Source: Halobacteriovorax sp.
GTDB taxonomy: Bacteria > Bdellovibrionota > Bacteriovoracia > Bacteriovoracales > Bacteriovoracaceae
Assembly: GCA_002686115.1 (NCBI GenBank)
Contig: NZAF01000144.1
Coordinates: 1 to 19,373, forward strand
DNA: 19,373 nucleotides
Direction of reading: 5' to 3'
Shown here: positions 7,182 to 14,935 of the stretch, piece after piece
Position numbering within the stretch: the stretch's first letter is position 1
Layout of the letters: every line of letters starts with the position of its first letter
Position numbers and translations under genes: made by a program
Notes under the pieces: model-generated
Seen by the model: the letters and a program-made list of their open reading frames with translations, nothing else
The model's database searches: none
What the model was told of the DNA's origin: nothing

Positions 7182-8135
7182 TTAATAACGAGGTTTTGTA
7201 TCAAAGTGATGTTCCGCAACGATTTTTCTAATCGTTCCTGACTGACTTCTCATAACAATTGAGTGAGTAATAGCACCCCATGGCTTAAACTGAACACCTC
7301 TTAAAAAACTTCCAGAAGTCACACCTGTTGCACAGAACATTACAGGACCAGAAGCAAGCTCTTCAATTGAGTAGATTTTATTAATATCAGTGACACCCAT
7401 TTTCTTTGCTCGTTCAACTTCTTCTTCGTTTCTAGGCTTAAGACGTCCTTGGAAGTCACCACCGATACATCTAAGGGCGGCTGCAGCGATAACACCTTCA
7501 GGCGCACCACCTACTCCAAATAAAATATCAACACCACTTTCAGGCTCACTACAAGCAATTGCAGCTGAAACATCACCGTCACCAATGAGTTGAATACGAG
7601 CACCTGCTTCTCTGATATCATTAATTATTTTTTCATGTCTTGGTCTATCAAGTACGACTGCTGTTAAATCTTGAACACGACATTTTTTAGCTTCAGCAAG
7701 TCTTTTTAAATTTTCCTGAGGTGATTCATCAATATCAATGACGCCTTTACCTTCAGGTCCAACTGCAATCTTTTCCATGTATGTATCAGGAGCGTTTAAA
7801 AGCCCACCTTTTTCAGCGATTGCCATAACAGAAATTGAATTATAACCACCATTAGCACAAACTGTAGTACCTTCAAGTGGATCAAGAGCAATTTCTAATT
7901 GTGTTCCATTACCTGAACCTACTTTTTCACCAATATAAAGCATTGGAGCTTCATCTCTTTCACCTTCTCCAATCACAACAGTTGCATCACATTCTACAGA
8001 ATCAAGCATCTGTCTCATCGCATCTACTGCAGCTTGGTCAGCGGCCTTCTCATCACCACGGCCCATAAGTCTTGCAGATGCAATAGCTGCCATCTCTGTA
8101 ACTCTAACAAATTCTAATGCTAAATTCCTGTTCAT
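7182..8135 (-). CDS. glpX: Class II fructose-1,6-bisphosphatase
   Basis: The 317-residue protein carries the GlpX signatures: an N-terminal helix with ARLMGRGDEKAADQAAVDAMR, the metal-binding GEGERDEAPMLYIGE (57-70), the phosphatase motif DPLEGTT (85-91) and GDGDVSAAI. It removes the 1-phosphate from fructose 1,6-bisphosphate in gluconeogenesis, in the cytoplasm, and needs Mn or Mg. Family length is normal (about 320-336). AAGGAT precedes the ATG by 5 bp. A near-consensus promoter lies just upstream (8168-8196), and three more genes follow closely on the same strand. It is the only fructose bisphosphatase in the window. Confidence 0.95.
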   Translation of the reverse strand: MNRNLALEFVRVTEMAAIASARLMGRGDEKAADQAAVDAMRQMLDSVECDATVVIGEGERDEAPMLYIGEKVGSGNGTQLEIALDPLEGTTVCANGGYNSISVMAIAEKGGLLNAPDTYMEKIAVGPEGKGVIDIDESPQENLKRLAEAKKCRVQDLTAVVLDRPRHEKIINDIREAGARIQLIGDGDVSAAIACSEPESGVDILFGVGGAPEGVIAAAALRCIGGDFQGRLKPRNEEEVERAKKMGVTDINKIYSIEELASGPVMFCATGVTSGSFLRGVQFKPWGAITHSIVMRSQSGTIRKIVAEHHFDTKPRY

Positions 8136-8167
8136 GAAATATCCTTAATTAGTTAAATTTTAAGAAA

Positions 8168-8196
8168 ATTATAAGAATAAAAGTTAAGGGTGTCTA
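8168..8196 (-). promoter_or_regulatory. Sigma70-type promoter of the glpX operon
   Basis: On the minus strand TAGACA (8196-8191, five of six to TTGACA) and a perfect TATAAT (8173-8168) are separated by 17 bp. Transcription would start near 8161, about 25 bp before the glpX ATG. This is the best housekeeping-type promoter that I find in the window. Confidence 0.65.
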
Positions 8197-8228
8197 CGTA
8201 CTTAAAGAAATACTTATAAAAACTTACG

Positions 8229-8957
8229 CTAAGAAGCATTACCAAGTTTACGACATAAGAAGTCATAAACCTCAGGATCTAAACCTTCTGCGTCAACACC
8301 ATTGACTATTCGAGATGCAAATTGAAGTTTTAATTCATCTAGTTTTGGATCAATAAGAAACTCAAATTCTTCTTCTGTCACAAGAGGTGAATCATGATTT
8401 TTGATAGAAGTGATTTCTCCGCTTTTAAGTCCCTTTCCATCATTCCACTCAACAAAGTGATTCATCATAATCACTTGCATACGACTAATTTCACCATCAG
8501 GGTGTGTCCAAACAAATACTTCGAATGGACCATCGGCTCTTAACCAACATACTAAGTTAGTAGGTATCTCGACTTGATCTTTATAATCGTGAATAGATCT
8601 AAGGCACTGGGCGACATTTTCTACGGAAAGAAAATCTTTAAGTTTTAATTCACTCTCACGACCGCCATTAAAAACTATACCAATTGAATCATCATCAACT
8701 CTTTTTACAACACCATCAATTTGAATATTATTCTTAAGCCAATGGATCTCCCCACTGACACTGTCTCCCTCTAATAAATTTGAATGACCGTCTTTCAGAC
8801 AAATTCTCATACCAGAATATGAAATATCTTTTACTTCATAACTTCTTTTGTCAGATTCATCATGTCTAAAAACTAGATAACTAAATGGAAAACGTGGAAA
8901 AACCCTCTTTTCCGATTGATTACTACCTGACTTCACTAAATTTAAATGACGATCCAC
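8229..8957 (-). CDS. PilZ-domain protein, likely c-di-GMP receptor
   Basis: The 242-residue cytoplasmic protein has an N-terminal PilZ domain (about 17-110). The c-di-GMP-binding pieces are visible as RVFPR (R18 and R22 of RxxxR) and DISYSG (D44, S46, G49 of DxSxxG), followed by beta strands ending VDDDSIGIVF. The C-terminal half (about 115-242) has no domain that I recognise; it contains VCWLRADGPFEVFVWTHPDGEISRMQVIM, a possible small beta fold, and an acidic helical tail. It probably passes a c-di-GMP signal to an unknown partner. The start is GTG, supported by GAGGAG 5 bp upstream. The gene is divergent from pgsA and 93 bp from glpX. Confidence 0.82.
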   Translation of the reverse strand: MDRHLNLVKSGSNQSEKRVFPRFPFSYLVFRHDESDKRSYEVKDISYSGMRICLKDGHSNLLEGDSVSGEIHWLKNNIQIDGVVKRVDDDSIGIVFNGGRESELKLKDFLSVENVAQCLRSIHDYKDQVEIPTNLVCWLRADGPFEVFVWTHPDGEISRMQVIMMNHFVEWNDGKGLKSGEITSIKNHDSPLVTEEEFEFLIDPKLDELKLQFASRIVNGVDAEGLDPEVYDFLCRKLGNAS

Positions 8958-9132
8958 AAAATCTCCTCAATTGACTTTTCTATATTTTAAAGACCATTAG
9001 AACTTAAAAAAAGACGGAAATTGATGCTTACAAGCGCGCCGCGCAACAAAACAGCAAAATATGTGAAGCTTTACGGAAAACGAAGAGCCATGCTAAATTT
9101 ATGGATATTAATTAAATCAAAAGAGATATATT

Positions 9133-9825
9133 TTGAGTGACCAAGATAATAATTCAAACAATAATACAGATGAACAAATAGCCTCGGGCCCAGCAGATAA
9201 TCACAACAATTACGACGAGTGGGAAATTGATAATCTTCCAAATAGGCTAACATTATTCAGAGTGATGCTGATACCAATCATTGTTGGGTCTCTATATATC
9301 GTTAAAATGAAGTATCAAATCTTTGATCTTATTATGAAAGACTTAGGATATATTGCAGGATGGAGTTTTGTCGTTGCTTCAATCACTGACTTCTTTGATG
9401 GATACATCGCTAGAAAAAGAGGGATTGTGACAGTTTTTGGCTCATTTCTTGATCCTATAGCTGATAAATTCTTAGTTGTCTCTTCTCTCATTATGCTTCA
9501 AGCACTTGGACGAATTCATCCATTAGTTGTCGTGGCCCTTGTTTTAAGAGAACTCTATATGACTTCTCTGAGACTCTTAGCAAACGAAAAAGGCCTTAGT
9601 GTTCCTGTAGATAATTTAGGAAAGTGGAAGACCACTTTTCAAATGATGGGTATTCCGATGCTCATGGCCTATGACAAACCATTTCCTTATATTTCTTTCC
9701 CTCTTCTTGGAACCATATTGATTTATTTAGCATTCTTCTTTTCAGTATATTCTGCTGGTAATTACACTTATGGTCTCATTAAGAAGGTAAAGGAATCGCG
9801 CACCAAGAAATTGAAAGGAAACTAA
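9133..9825 (+). CDS. pgsA: CDP-diacylglycerol--glycerol-3-phosphate 3-phosphatidyltransferase
   Basis: This 230-residue membrane protein holds the full CDP-alcohol phosphotransferase motif, D86-x2-D89-G90-x2-A-R94-x8-G103-x3-D107-x3-D111, in DFFDGYIARKRG...GSFLDPIADK. It makes phosphatidylglycerophosphate, the committed step to phosphatidylglycerol. LPNRLTLFRVMLIP is the typical PgsA start and begins only at residue 35. The preceding 34 residues are a polar, Asn/Asp-rich and probably disordered extension. The start codon is TTG, with AAGAGA about 7 bp upstream; no ATG occurs before residue 45. SerB follows 3 bp later. Confidence 0.93.
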   Translation: MSDQDNNSNNNTDEQIASGPADNHNNYDEWEIDNLPNRLTLFRVMLIPIIVGSLYIVKMKYQIFDLIMKDLGYIAGWSFVVASITDFFDGYIARKRGIVTVFGSFLDPIADKFLVVSSLIMLQALGRIHPLVVVALVLRELYMTSLRLLANEKGLSVPVDNLGKWKTTFQMMGIPMLMAYDKPFPYISFPLLGTILIYLAFFFSVYSAGNYTYGLIKKVKESRTKKLKGN

Positions 9826-9828
9826 ATA

Positions 9829-11016
9829 ATGAAAAAAAATGTTCTAATCACAATCTCAGGCCCAGATCATCCTGGGATTACGGCCCGTATGATGAGAATC
9901 CTTGAAGATAACGATACTCAAATAAATGACATCGGCCAAAACGTAACTCACTCTCTATTATCACTAAGCTTTGTTATTGAAATAAGTGAAGGTACAGATA
10001 ATAATAGTGACGTTATCAAGGATCTTCTTTTTGAAACTTATAAAATGGGGATGACACTTGATTATAAAATTCTTGATGGCACATATGAGCCTGAATTAGA
10101 TGATGAAGTGGAAAAGTTTATACTTAATTGTGTCGCACCTGAAAGAATCACAAATACATTTATTGCCGACATTGCAACAGTCCTTGCAGAGTACGGAGTT
10201 AATATTTTAAAAATTGATAAGGTATCTCCAGGAATATTTAAATCCCTTGAGATCTTAACAATTATTCGAAAAAGTCTTAATCATACAGAGCTTAAGGAAA
10301 AGTTAATCCTTGTATCAAATAAGCATAAAATTGATGTAGCATTTTTAAAAGACAATGTATTTAGAAGATCAAAAAGACTCATTGTTTTTGATATGGACTC
10401 AACTCTTATTCAGGCTGAAGTTATTGATGAGCTCGCTAAGGCCCATGGAGTTGGTCATGAGATATCAGAAATAACAGAAAGGGCCATGAACGGAGAGCTT
10501 GATTTCAACGAATCTCTAATCGCAAGAGTATCAAAATTAAAAGGTCTTGATGCAAATGTGATGGAAGATATACTATCAAACCTTCCACTAACTCCAGGTG
10601 TAGAAGACTTTTTAAAAACTATAAAAAAGCTTGGATATAAAGTTGCCGTTATCTCAGGTGGATTTACATTCTTTGCAGAAGCATTAAAAGAAAAACTTGG
10701 TCTCGACTATGCTTTTGCTAATGAATTAGAAATTATTGATGGCAAATTAACAGGTAATGTCCTAGGTACAATTGTTAATGCTGAACAAAAAGCAATTTTA
10801 GTTAATCTCATTGCTCAACAAGAAAACATTAGCCTTGAACAGGTTGTCGCGATAGGAGATGGAGCAAATGATCTTCCTATGCTCTCTAGAGCAGGACTTG
10901 GAATTGCTTTTCATGCTAAGGATATCGTAAAAAAGAAAGCACAAAATCATATGTCACATGGCCCTATGACATCGATTTTATATTTTTTAGGCATTCCTGG
11001 CACGCTTACTGACTAG
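9829..11016 (+). CDS. serB: Phosphoserine phosphatase with two N-terminal ACT-like domains
   Basis: This 395-residue protein is the long SerB form. Residues about 1-85 form an ACT-like domain (ITISGPDHPGITARMMRIL) and about 95-175 a second one. The HAD phosphatase domain follows, with the nucleophile D188 and D190 in VFDMDST, S276 in AVISGG, K321, and the metal site GDGANDLPML (343-352). It hydrolyses O-phosphoserine in the last step of serine synthesis. ACT domains usually give amino-acid feedback control. The start is 3 bp after the pgsA stop, with AAAGGAAA in the end of pgsA, so the two genes are translationally linked although their pathways differ. Confidence 0.95.
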   Translation: MKKNVLITISGPDHPGITARMMRILEDNDTQINDIGQNVTHSLLSLSFVIEISEGTDNNSDVIKDLLFETYKMGMTLDYKILDGTYEPELDDEVEKFILNCVAPERITNTFIADIATVLAEYGVNILKIDKVSPGIFKSLEILTIIRKSLNHTELKEKLILVSNKHKIDVAFLKDNVFRRSKRLIVFDMDSTLIQAEVIDELAKAHGVGHEISEITERAMNGELDFNESLIARVSKLKGLDANVMEDILSNLPLTPGVEDFLKTIKKLGYKVAVISGGFTFFAEALKEKLGLDYAFANELEIIDGKLTGNVLGTIVNAEQKAILVNLIAQQENISLEQVVAIGDGANDLPMLSRAGLGIAFHAKDIVKKKAQNHMSHGPMTSILYFLGIPGTLTD

Positions 11017-11085
11017 CCGCAGAAAAGCAAGGTATTTCTACATAGATTCATTGTTAGATTGCAAAGTTGCAGTGGACGTATTAAA

Positions 11086-11091
11086 TACTAT
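11086..11091 (+). promoter_or_regulatory. Possible -10 element for a leaderless panD transcript
   Basis: TACTAT ends 5 bp before the panD ATG and no Shine-Dalgarno is visible, so transcription could start at or next to the A of the ATG. I see no convincing -35 at 16-18 bp. Confidence 0.3.
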
Positions 11092-11096
11092 CTATA

Positions 11097-11438
11097 ATGA
11101 GAGAAGTACTTCAGTCAAAAATTCATAAAGCAATTGTTACCCAAGCAGATCTTGGTTATATTGGCTCAATTACCATAGATGAAGAGTTAATGAACCTAGT
11201 GGACTTATGGCCTGGACAAAAGGTTCTGATCGTCTCAAATACAAGTGGAGCACGACTAGAAACTTATGTCATCAAGGGTGAAAAAGGTAGCGGAGAGATT
11301 TGTGTTAATGGAGCAGCTGCTCACTTAGTTAAAAAAGGTGACGAGATCATTATCATAGCTTTTACTATGTCAGATAAACCGTACGAACCAAGACAGATAT
11401 TAGTAAACGAAAAGAATCAGTTTTTACAATACTTGTAA
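11097..11438 (+). CDS. panD: Aspartate 1-decarboxylase proenzyme
   Basis: The 113-residue protein is a standard PanD. It starts MREVLQSKIHKAIVTQADL (KIH and TQADL as in the family) and has the self-cleavage site at G23-S24 in YIGSITID. It also has the tyrosine of LETYVIKGEKGSG and the NGAAAHLVKKGDEIIIIAF core. Self-processing at G-S makes the pyruvoyl cofactor; the enzyme turns aspartate into beta-alanine for pantothenate and CoA. No other pantothenate gene is adjacent. No ribosome binding site is visible upstream, so translation may be leaderless. The gap to serB is 80 bp. Confidence 0.95.
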   Translation: MREVLQSKIHKAIVTQADLGYIGSITIDEELMNLVDLWPGQKVLIVSNTSGARLETYVIKGEKGSGEICVNGAAAHLVKKGDEIIIIAFTMSDKPYEPRQILVNEKNQFLQYL

Positions 11439-11492
11439 TTAAAGTCCTAGAGAACATTATAATTCCCACTTTTAACTCATAGCTAACCGACT

Positions 11493-11498
11493 TATACT
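11493..11498 (+). promoter_or_regulatory. Possible -10 element for a leaderless LRR-gene transcript
   Basis: TATACT lies 7 bp before the ATG at 11506 in a region without a Shine-Dalgarno. The -35 region (near TTTTAA at 11470-11475) is weak. The arrangement repeats that seen before panD. Confidence 0.3.
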
Positions 11499-11505
11499 TT
11501 GATTG

Positions 11506-12069
11506 ATGAAGATTTATACAATCAAAACACGTAAAAAAGATTATACGATAACTCCTGATGAGATCGAGGGTTATGACACACTAGAAATCATTTCAAAATC
11601 ATTAAAAAATATTAAATCAGAAGAAAACTTATCAATCAAAACACTTAGAATATATTGTCCTGAACTCGAAGAAGTAGATGAAAATATTACTCAAAGTGAA
11701 AATCTCTTAGAGATAAAAATCAAAGAAAATAATCATGCAAGGCTCATTTTAGAGTCATTTGAAAAACTTAAGAATTTAAATTCTATCTCACTTTCATCAA
11801 TGAAGCTAAACGAAATTCCAAACTTTATTAAAAGCTCTCTATTAACACTTGAAGTACTAGACTTATCAAAGAACAATATTTCAAATCTTCCAAGTTTCTT
11901 AGCAAATGCTAGTGAAATAAAAAGACTGATTCTTGATCATAACAAATTTAATGAATTTCCATTTGAAAAAGATGACTTTGATAAACTTAAGTATCTCTCT
12001 CTTGATGGAATCAAATTTCCAGAAGACGAGATCTTAAGACTTAGAGAAGAATTTAATATTATTATTTAA
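11506..12069 (+). CDS. Leucine-rich-repeat protein
   Basis: The 187-residue protein has no signal peptide or membrane segment, so it is probably cytoplasmic. Three to four LRR units are visible at about 87-170: LNSISLSSMKLNEIP, LEVLDLSKNNISNLPSFL, IKRLILDHNKFNEFP and LKYLSLDGIKFPEDE. They follow the LxxLxLxxNxIxxLP pattern. Residues 1-60 are Lys/Glu/Ile-rich, with LRIYCPELEEV perhaps a degenerate first repeat. LRR arcs bind proteins; no catalytic domain is attached. A TTG at 11503 would add one residue, but the ATG is preferred. The stop overlaps that of the convergent cNMP-binding gene by 4 bp. The partner is unknown. Confidence 0.8.
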   Translation: MKIYTIKTRKKDYTITPDEIEGYDTLEIISKSLKNIKSEENLSIKTLRIYCPELEEVDENITQSENLLEIKIKENNHARLILESFEKLKNLNSISLSSMKLNEIPNFIKSSLLTLEVLDLSKNNISNLPSFLANASEIKRLILDHNKFNEFPFEKDDFDKLKYLSLDGIKFPEDEILRLREEFNIII

Positions 12070-12419
12070 ATATCTATTTTAATACGAGTGTTTGCCCTTC
12101 TTAGTCGATCAAGAAGTGTATCAATAAGGGCCTTATGCCAAGCAGGTTGTGAGTCTAAAAACTTTTGAAATTTATCAACGGGAATAACAACGAGAGTACA
12201 TTCTTGTATTGCCTTAACGGTAGCACTTCTTGGTTTTTTATCGAGAAAGCTCATCTCTCCAACAAGCTCTCCTGAATAAATTGTACCTATTTGCCTTTCA
12301 GCATCACCTTTTCTCTTGTATACAGCAAGTGTGCCTGATTGAAGATAGAACATATTGGCACTATTTTCACCTTCACGTATAAGATATTCATTCGGCTTTA
12401 ACTCCAAAGTCTCAGACAT
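12066..12419 (-). CDS. Stand-alone cyclic-nucleotide-binding-domain protein
   Basis: The 117-residue protein is one CRP/PKA-type cNMP-binding domain with nothing attached. The beta barrel runs from KPNEYLIREGENSANMFYLQSG to LVVIPVDKF (10-84). The phosphate-binding cassette is GEMSFLDKKPRSATV (54-68), with R64-S65 in the usual ligand position. A helical tail (RLRRANTRIKIDI) follows, with no helix-turn-helix, so it is not a transcription factor like CRP. It may regulate a separate partner or respond to cAMP or c-di-GMP. GGAG precedes the ATG by 5 bp. It lies 91 bp after the ClpB-like gene on the same strand, with a hairpin between them. Confidence 0.85.
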   Translation of the reverse strand: MSETLELKPNEYLIREGENSANMFYLQSGTLAVYKRKGDAERQIGTIYSGELVGEMSFLDKKPRSATVKAIQECTLVVIPVDKFQKFLDSQPAWHKALIDTLLDRLRRANTRIKIDI

Positions 12420-12477
12420 AGACTCTCCATAGCTTTAATTTATATGAAATTTTATCGTGCAAAGATAAATTGAGATA

Positions 12478-12501
12478 GAGGGAACAAAGTCGCTCCCTCT
12501 A
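12478..12501 (-). terminator. Hairpin after the ClpB-like gene (weak terminator)
   Basis: On the minus strand AGAGGGAGC pairs with GTTCCCTCT (9 bp with one G-U) around a 6-base loop, starting 10 bp after the ClpB-like stop codon. The bases that follow (ATCTCAATTTATC) are not a good T tract. It may therefore only attenuate read-through into the cNMP-binding gene, or act as a 3' stabiliser. Confidence 0.45.
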
Positions 12502-12510
12502 CACGTTTGA

Positions 12511-14868
12511 TTAATCTACTTTTATGACATCATATTCACAGATGAGAGTATAGTCCCCTTGCGTAATTTCTCCAGAGATAATCTTCTTAGAAAGAGAGCG
12601 TGCAACGTACTTGTTAAAAACAGAATGAAGTGGTCTTGCTCCATAGGCCTCACTAAATCCTTCACTCTTTAATTTCTCAATTAAAGAATTATCTAATTTA
12701 ATTGAGATTTTCTTATCTGCTAAACGTGAATTTAAAAGTCCGAGTTCTTTTGTAATAAGTTGATCAAGAACATTACTTCCAAGTGACTTATAGTCTAATA
12801 CAGCATCTAGTCTACCAATAACTTCAGGTTTAAAATCAAGTTCAATATTTTTAGAGTTTGTCGTTAATAAAATAACACAATTTCTAAAATCAATTGTTCG
12901 CCCCTTATTATCAGTAAGTCTACCATCATCAAGAATCTGTAAAAGAATATCTGAAAAGTCACGATGAGCTTTTTCAATTTCATCAAATAGGATAACTGAG
13001 TAAGGCTTTCTTCTAACCGCTTCAGTTAACACTCCACCTGATTCATAACCTACATATCCAGGAGCTGCTCCAATTAGCTTTGAAACAGAGTGCTTTTCAC
13101 TAAACTCTGATAAGTCGAATCTGATCATATTATCTCTATTATCAAAGATAAATTCAGCGATCGTCTTAGCAGTCTCTGTTTTACCAACACCACTTGGCCC
13201 CTTTAATAAGAAAGAGCCTAAAGGCCTAGAGTCATCACTTAAGCCGGCATGAGAAGTAATAAGAGTCTCAGCTATTTCATCGAGAGCTTCATCTTGGCCA
13301 AAAACTTTAGACTTTAAATAATCATTTAACGTTAAGATATGATCTTGTTTAGATTTTAAAATCTTTTCAACAGGAATCCCAGTGGAACGAGAAATAACAC
13401 TAGCAATGTTATCCTTCGTTAGAACCCACTCATGAGTGCATTCAGAAAGAGCTGTCTCAATCTCAGGAAGAAGAGAATATTTAATTCTTGAAGCTTCTTC
13501 ATAATTTTGATTTCTCTCAGCATTTTCTAAGTCAAATAAGAGTCTCTCTTTTTGATTTTTTAAATCAGATACTTTCTTTAAAGATAAGACTTCTTTTTCC
13601 CATGCTTCCTTACCTGATTTAAACTGCTTTTCAAGTGAAAGAATTTCTTCTTGAAGACCTTTATTATCACTATCAATCTGTAAGCTGATTTTCTTTGTTC
13701 TAATCTCTGCCTCTAATGCAACAAGATTTGCAGGCATAGCTTCGGCAGATAATTTAAGAGCAGAAGCTGCTTCATCAACAAGGTCAATTGCCTTATCAGG
13801 TAAATTCTTGTCTGTTATATACTTCGTAGAAAGAATTACAGAATTATAAATAGCATCATCTGAAATCTTAACCCCGTGATGCATTTCAAGCTTATCACGA
13901 ACACCAAACATAATTTCAACAGAATCTTCTATACTTGGCTCATCAACAGGAACACTTCTAAATCTTCTATCAAGAGCAGAGTCTCCTAGAATATACTTTT
14001 GATATTCTTCAGGAGTCGTCGCTCCAATACAGTTAAGCTCTCCTCTCGCTAGTGCAGGCTTTAATAAATTTGCTGCATCCATAGCACCATCTGTCTTACC
14101 AGCTCCAACTAACTGATGCATTTCATCGATAAAGAGAATCGATTCATGAGAGTGTTCTTTGATGAATTTCAAAAGTCCTTGAAGTCTTTCTTCAAACTCA
14201 CCTCTAAACTTAGTTCCGGCCATAAGAGCACCCATATCAAGTGCATAGACAGTTTTATTTTTTAACACATCTGGAACCTTGCCTTTAACAATCGCTTCAG
14301 CAAGTCCTTCAACAATTGCCGTTTTACCAACCCCAGCAGGCCCTACAAGAACAGGGTTATTCTTCCCTCTTCTTCCAAGAATTTCCATTACAGCCCGAAT
14401 CTCTTTAGATCGACCAATAACAGGGTCTAACTTACCTGCTTCAGCTAATTCATTTAAGTCTACAAGAAAAGTAGGAACCTCTGATTCTTCATTATGTTCA
14501 TGACTAAATACTTCCGGATTAATATCTAATTCTGGAAATATTTGAGTGATAAACTTTAAAAGGTCTTTCTCAGAAATTTCAGACCTATTATCTTGAATAG
14601 AGTTACTTGAAGCGTATGTAAGCCAATTACTGAATTCACGATTTGGTCTTAAATCCCCTGCAGTTTGATTGGTCATAGTTGCAAGGTTTTTAAGATATCC
14701 TTCAACGGTTTTAAGTTTATCTTTAAGTGCTCTACTTGAAAAAGTCTGAGGACTTTTAATGAGGCCATAAAGAAGGTGGTAATGAGTTAGTTCAGTATGA
14801 CCACGATTAAGGGCCTCAGATTGAGCAATATCAATCCCTCCTAGAACTATTGAGTCAAATTTATGCAT
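12511..14868 (-). CDS. ClpB-like AAA+ disaggregase/unfoldase (short form)
   Basis: The 785-residue protein has a Clp N-domain (1-120) and two AAA+ modules. D1 has Walker A GPAGVGKT (176-183), pore loop KFRGEFEER (220-228), Walker B ILFIDE (244-249) and Arg fingers R301/R302. D2 has Walker A GPSGVGKT (557-564), pore GYVGYE (604-609), Walker B VILFDE (625-630) and sensor-2 GAR (743-745). A coiled-coil insert at about 380-480 resembles the ClpB M-domain, and I see no IGF/IGL ClpP-binding loop, so ClpB-like disaggregation fits better than ClpA. It is some 70 residues shorter than usual ClpB: the M-domain is reduced, and D2 lacks residues between TTNSKN and the KPEVIGRLD Arg-finger segment. The ATG at 14868 has GGAGG 5 bp upstream; an in-frame TTG at 14886 is less likely. 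A sigma32-like promoter precedes it. Confidence 0.88.
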   Translation of the reverse strand: MHKFDSIVLGGIDIAQSEALNRGHTELTHYHLLYGLIKSPQTFSSRALKDKLKTVEGYLKNLATMTNQTAGDLRPNREFSNWLTYASSNSIQDNRSEISEKDLLKFITQIFPELDINPEVFSHEHNEESEVPTFLVDLNELAEAGKLDPVIGRSKEIRAVMEILGRRGKNNPVLVGPAGVGKTAIVEGLAEAIVKGKVPDVLKNKTVYALDMGALMAGTKFRGEFEERLQGLLKFIKEHSHESILFIDEMHQLVGAGKTDGAMDAANLLKPALARGELNCIGATTPEEYQKYILGDSALDRRFRSVPVDEPSIEDSVEIMFGVRDKLEMHHGVKISDDAIYNSVILSTKYITDKNLPDKAIDLVDEAASALKLSAEAMPANLVALEAEIRTKKISLQIDSDNKGLQEEILSLEKQFKSGKEAWEKEVLSLKKVSDLKNQKERLLFDLENAERNQNYEEASRIKYSLLPEIETALSECTHEWVLTKDNIASVISRSTGIPVEKILKSKQDHILTLNDYLKSKVFGQDEALDEIAETLITSHAGLSDDSRPLGSFLLKGPSGVGKTETAKTIAEFIFDNRDNMIRFDLSEFSEKHSVSKLIGAAPGYVGYESGGVLTEAVRRKPYSVILFDEIEKAHRDFSDILLQILDDGRLTDNKGRTIDFRNCVILLTTNSKNIELDFKPEVIGRLDAVLDYKSLGSNVLDQLITKELGLLNSRLADKKISIKLDNSLIEKLKSEGFSEAYGARPLHSVFNKYVARSLSKKIISGEITQGDYTLICEYDVIKVD

Positions 14869-14935
14869 GTTTCCCTCCAAATACAATCAATGTCAAAGAA
14901 AGCTTAAAAGCTAATCTTCCATTCTTAGATATAAG

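Noticed and set aside
7390..8068. Plus-strand reading frames across glpX
   Set aside because: They are antisense shadows of a conserved enzyme gene; their Ser/Pro-rich and His/Leu/Gln-rich translations are typical of reversed coding sequence.
12511..14868. Assignment of the AAA+ gene as ClpA or ClpC (ClpP partner)
   Set aside because: The coiled-coil insert is ClpB-like and no IGF/IGL-type ClpP-binding loop is seen in D2.
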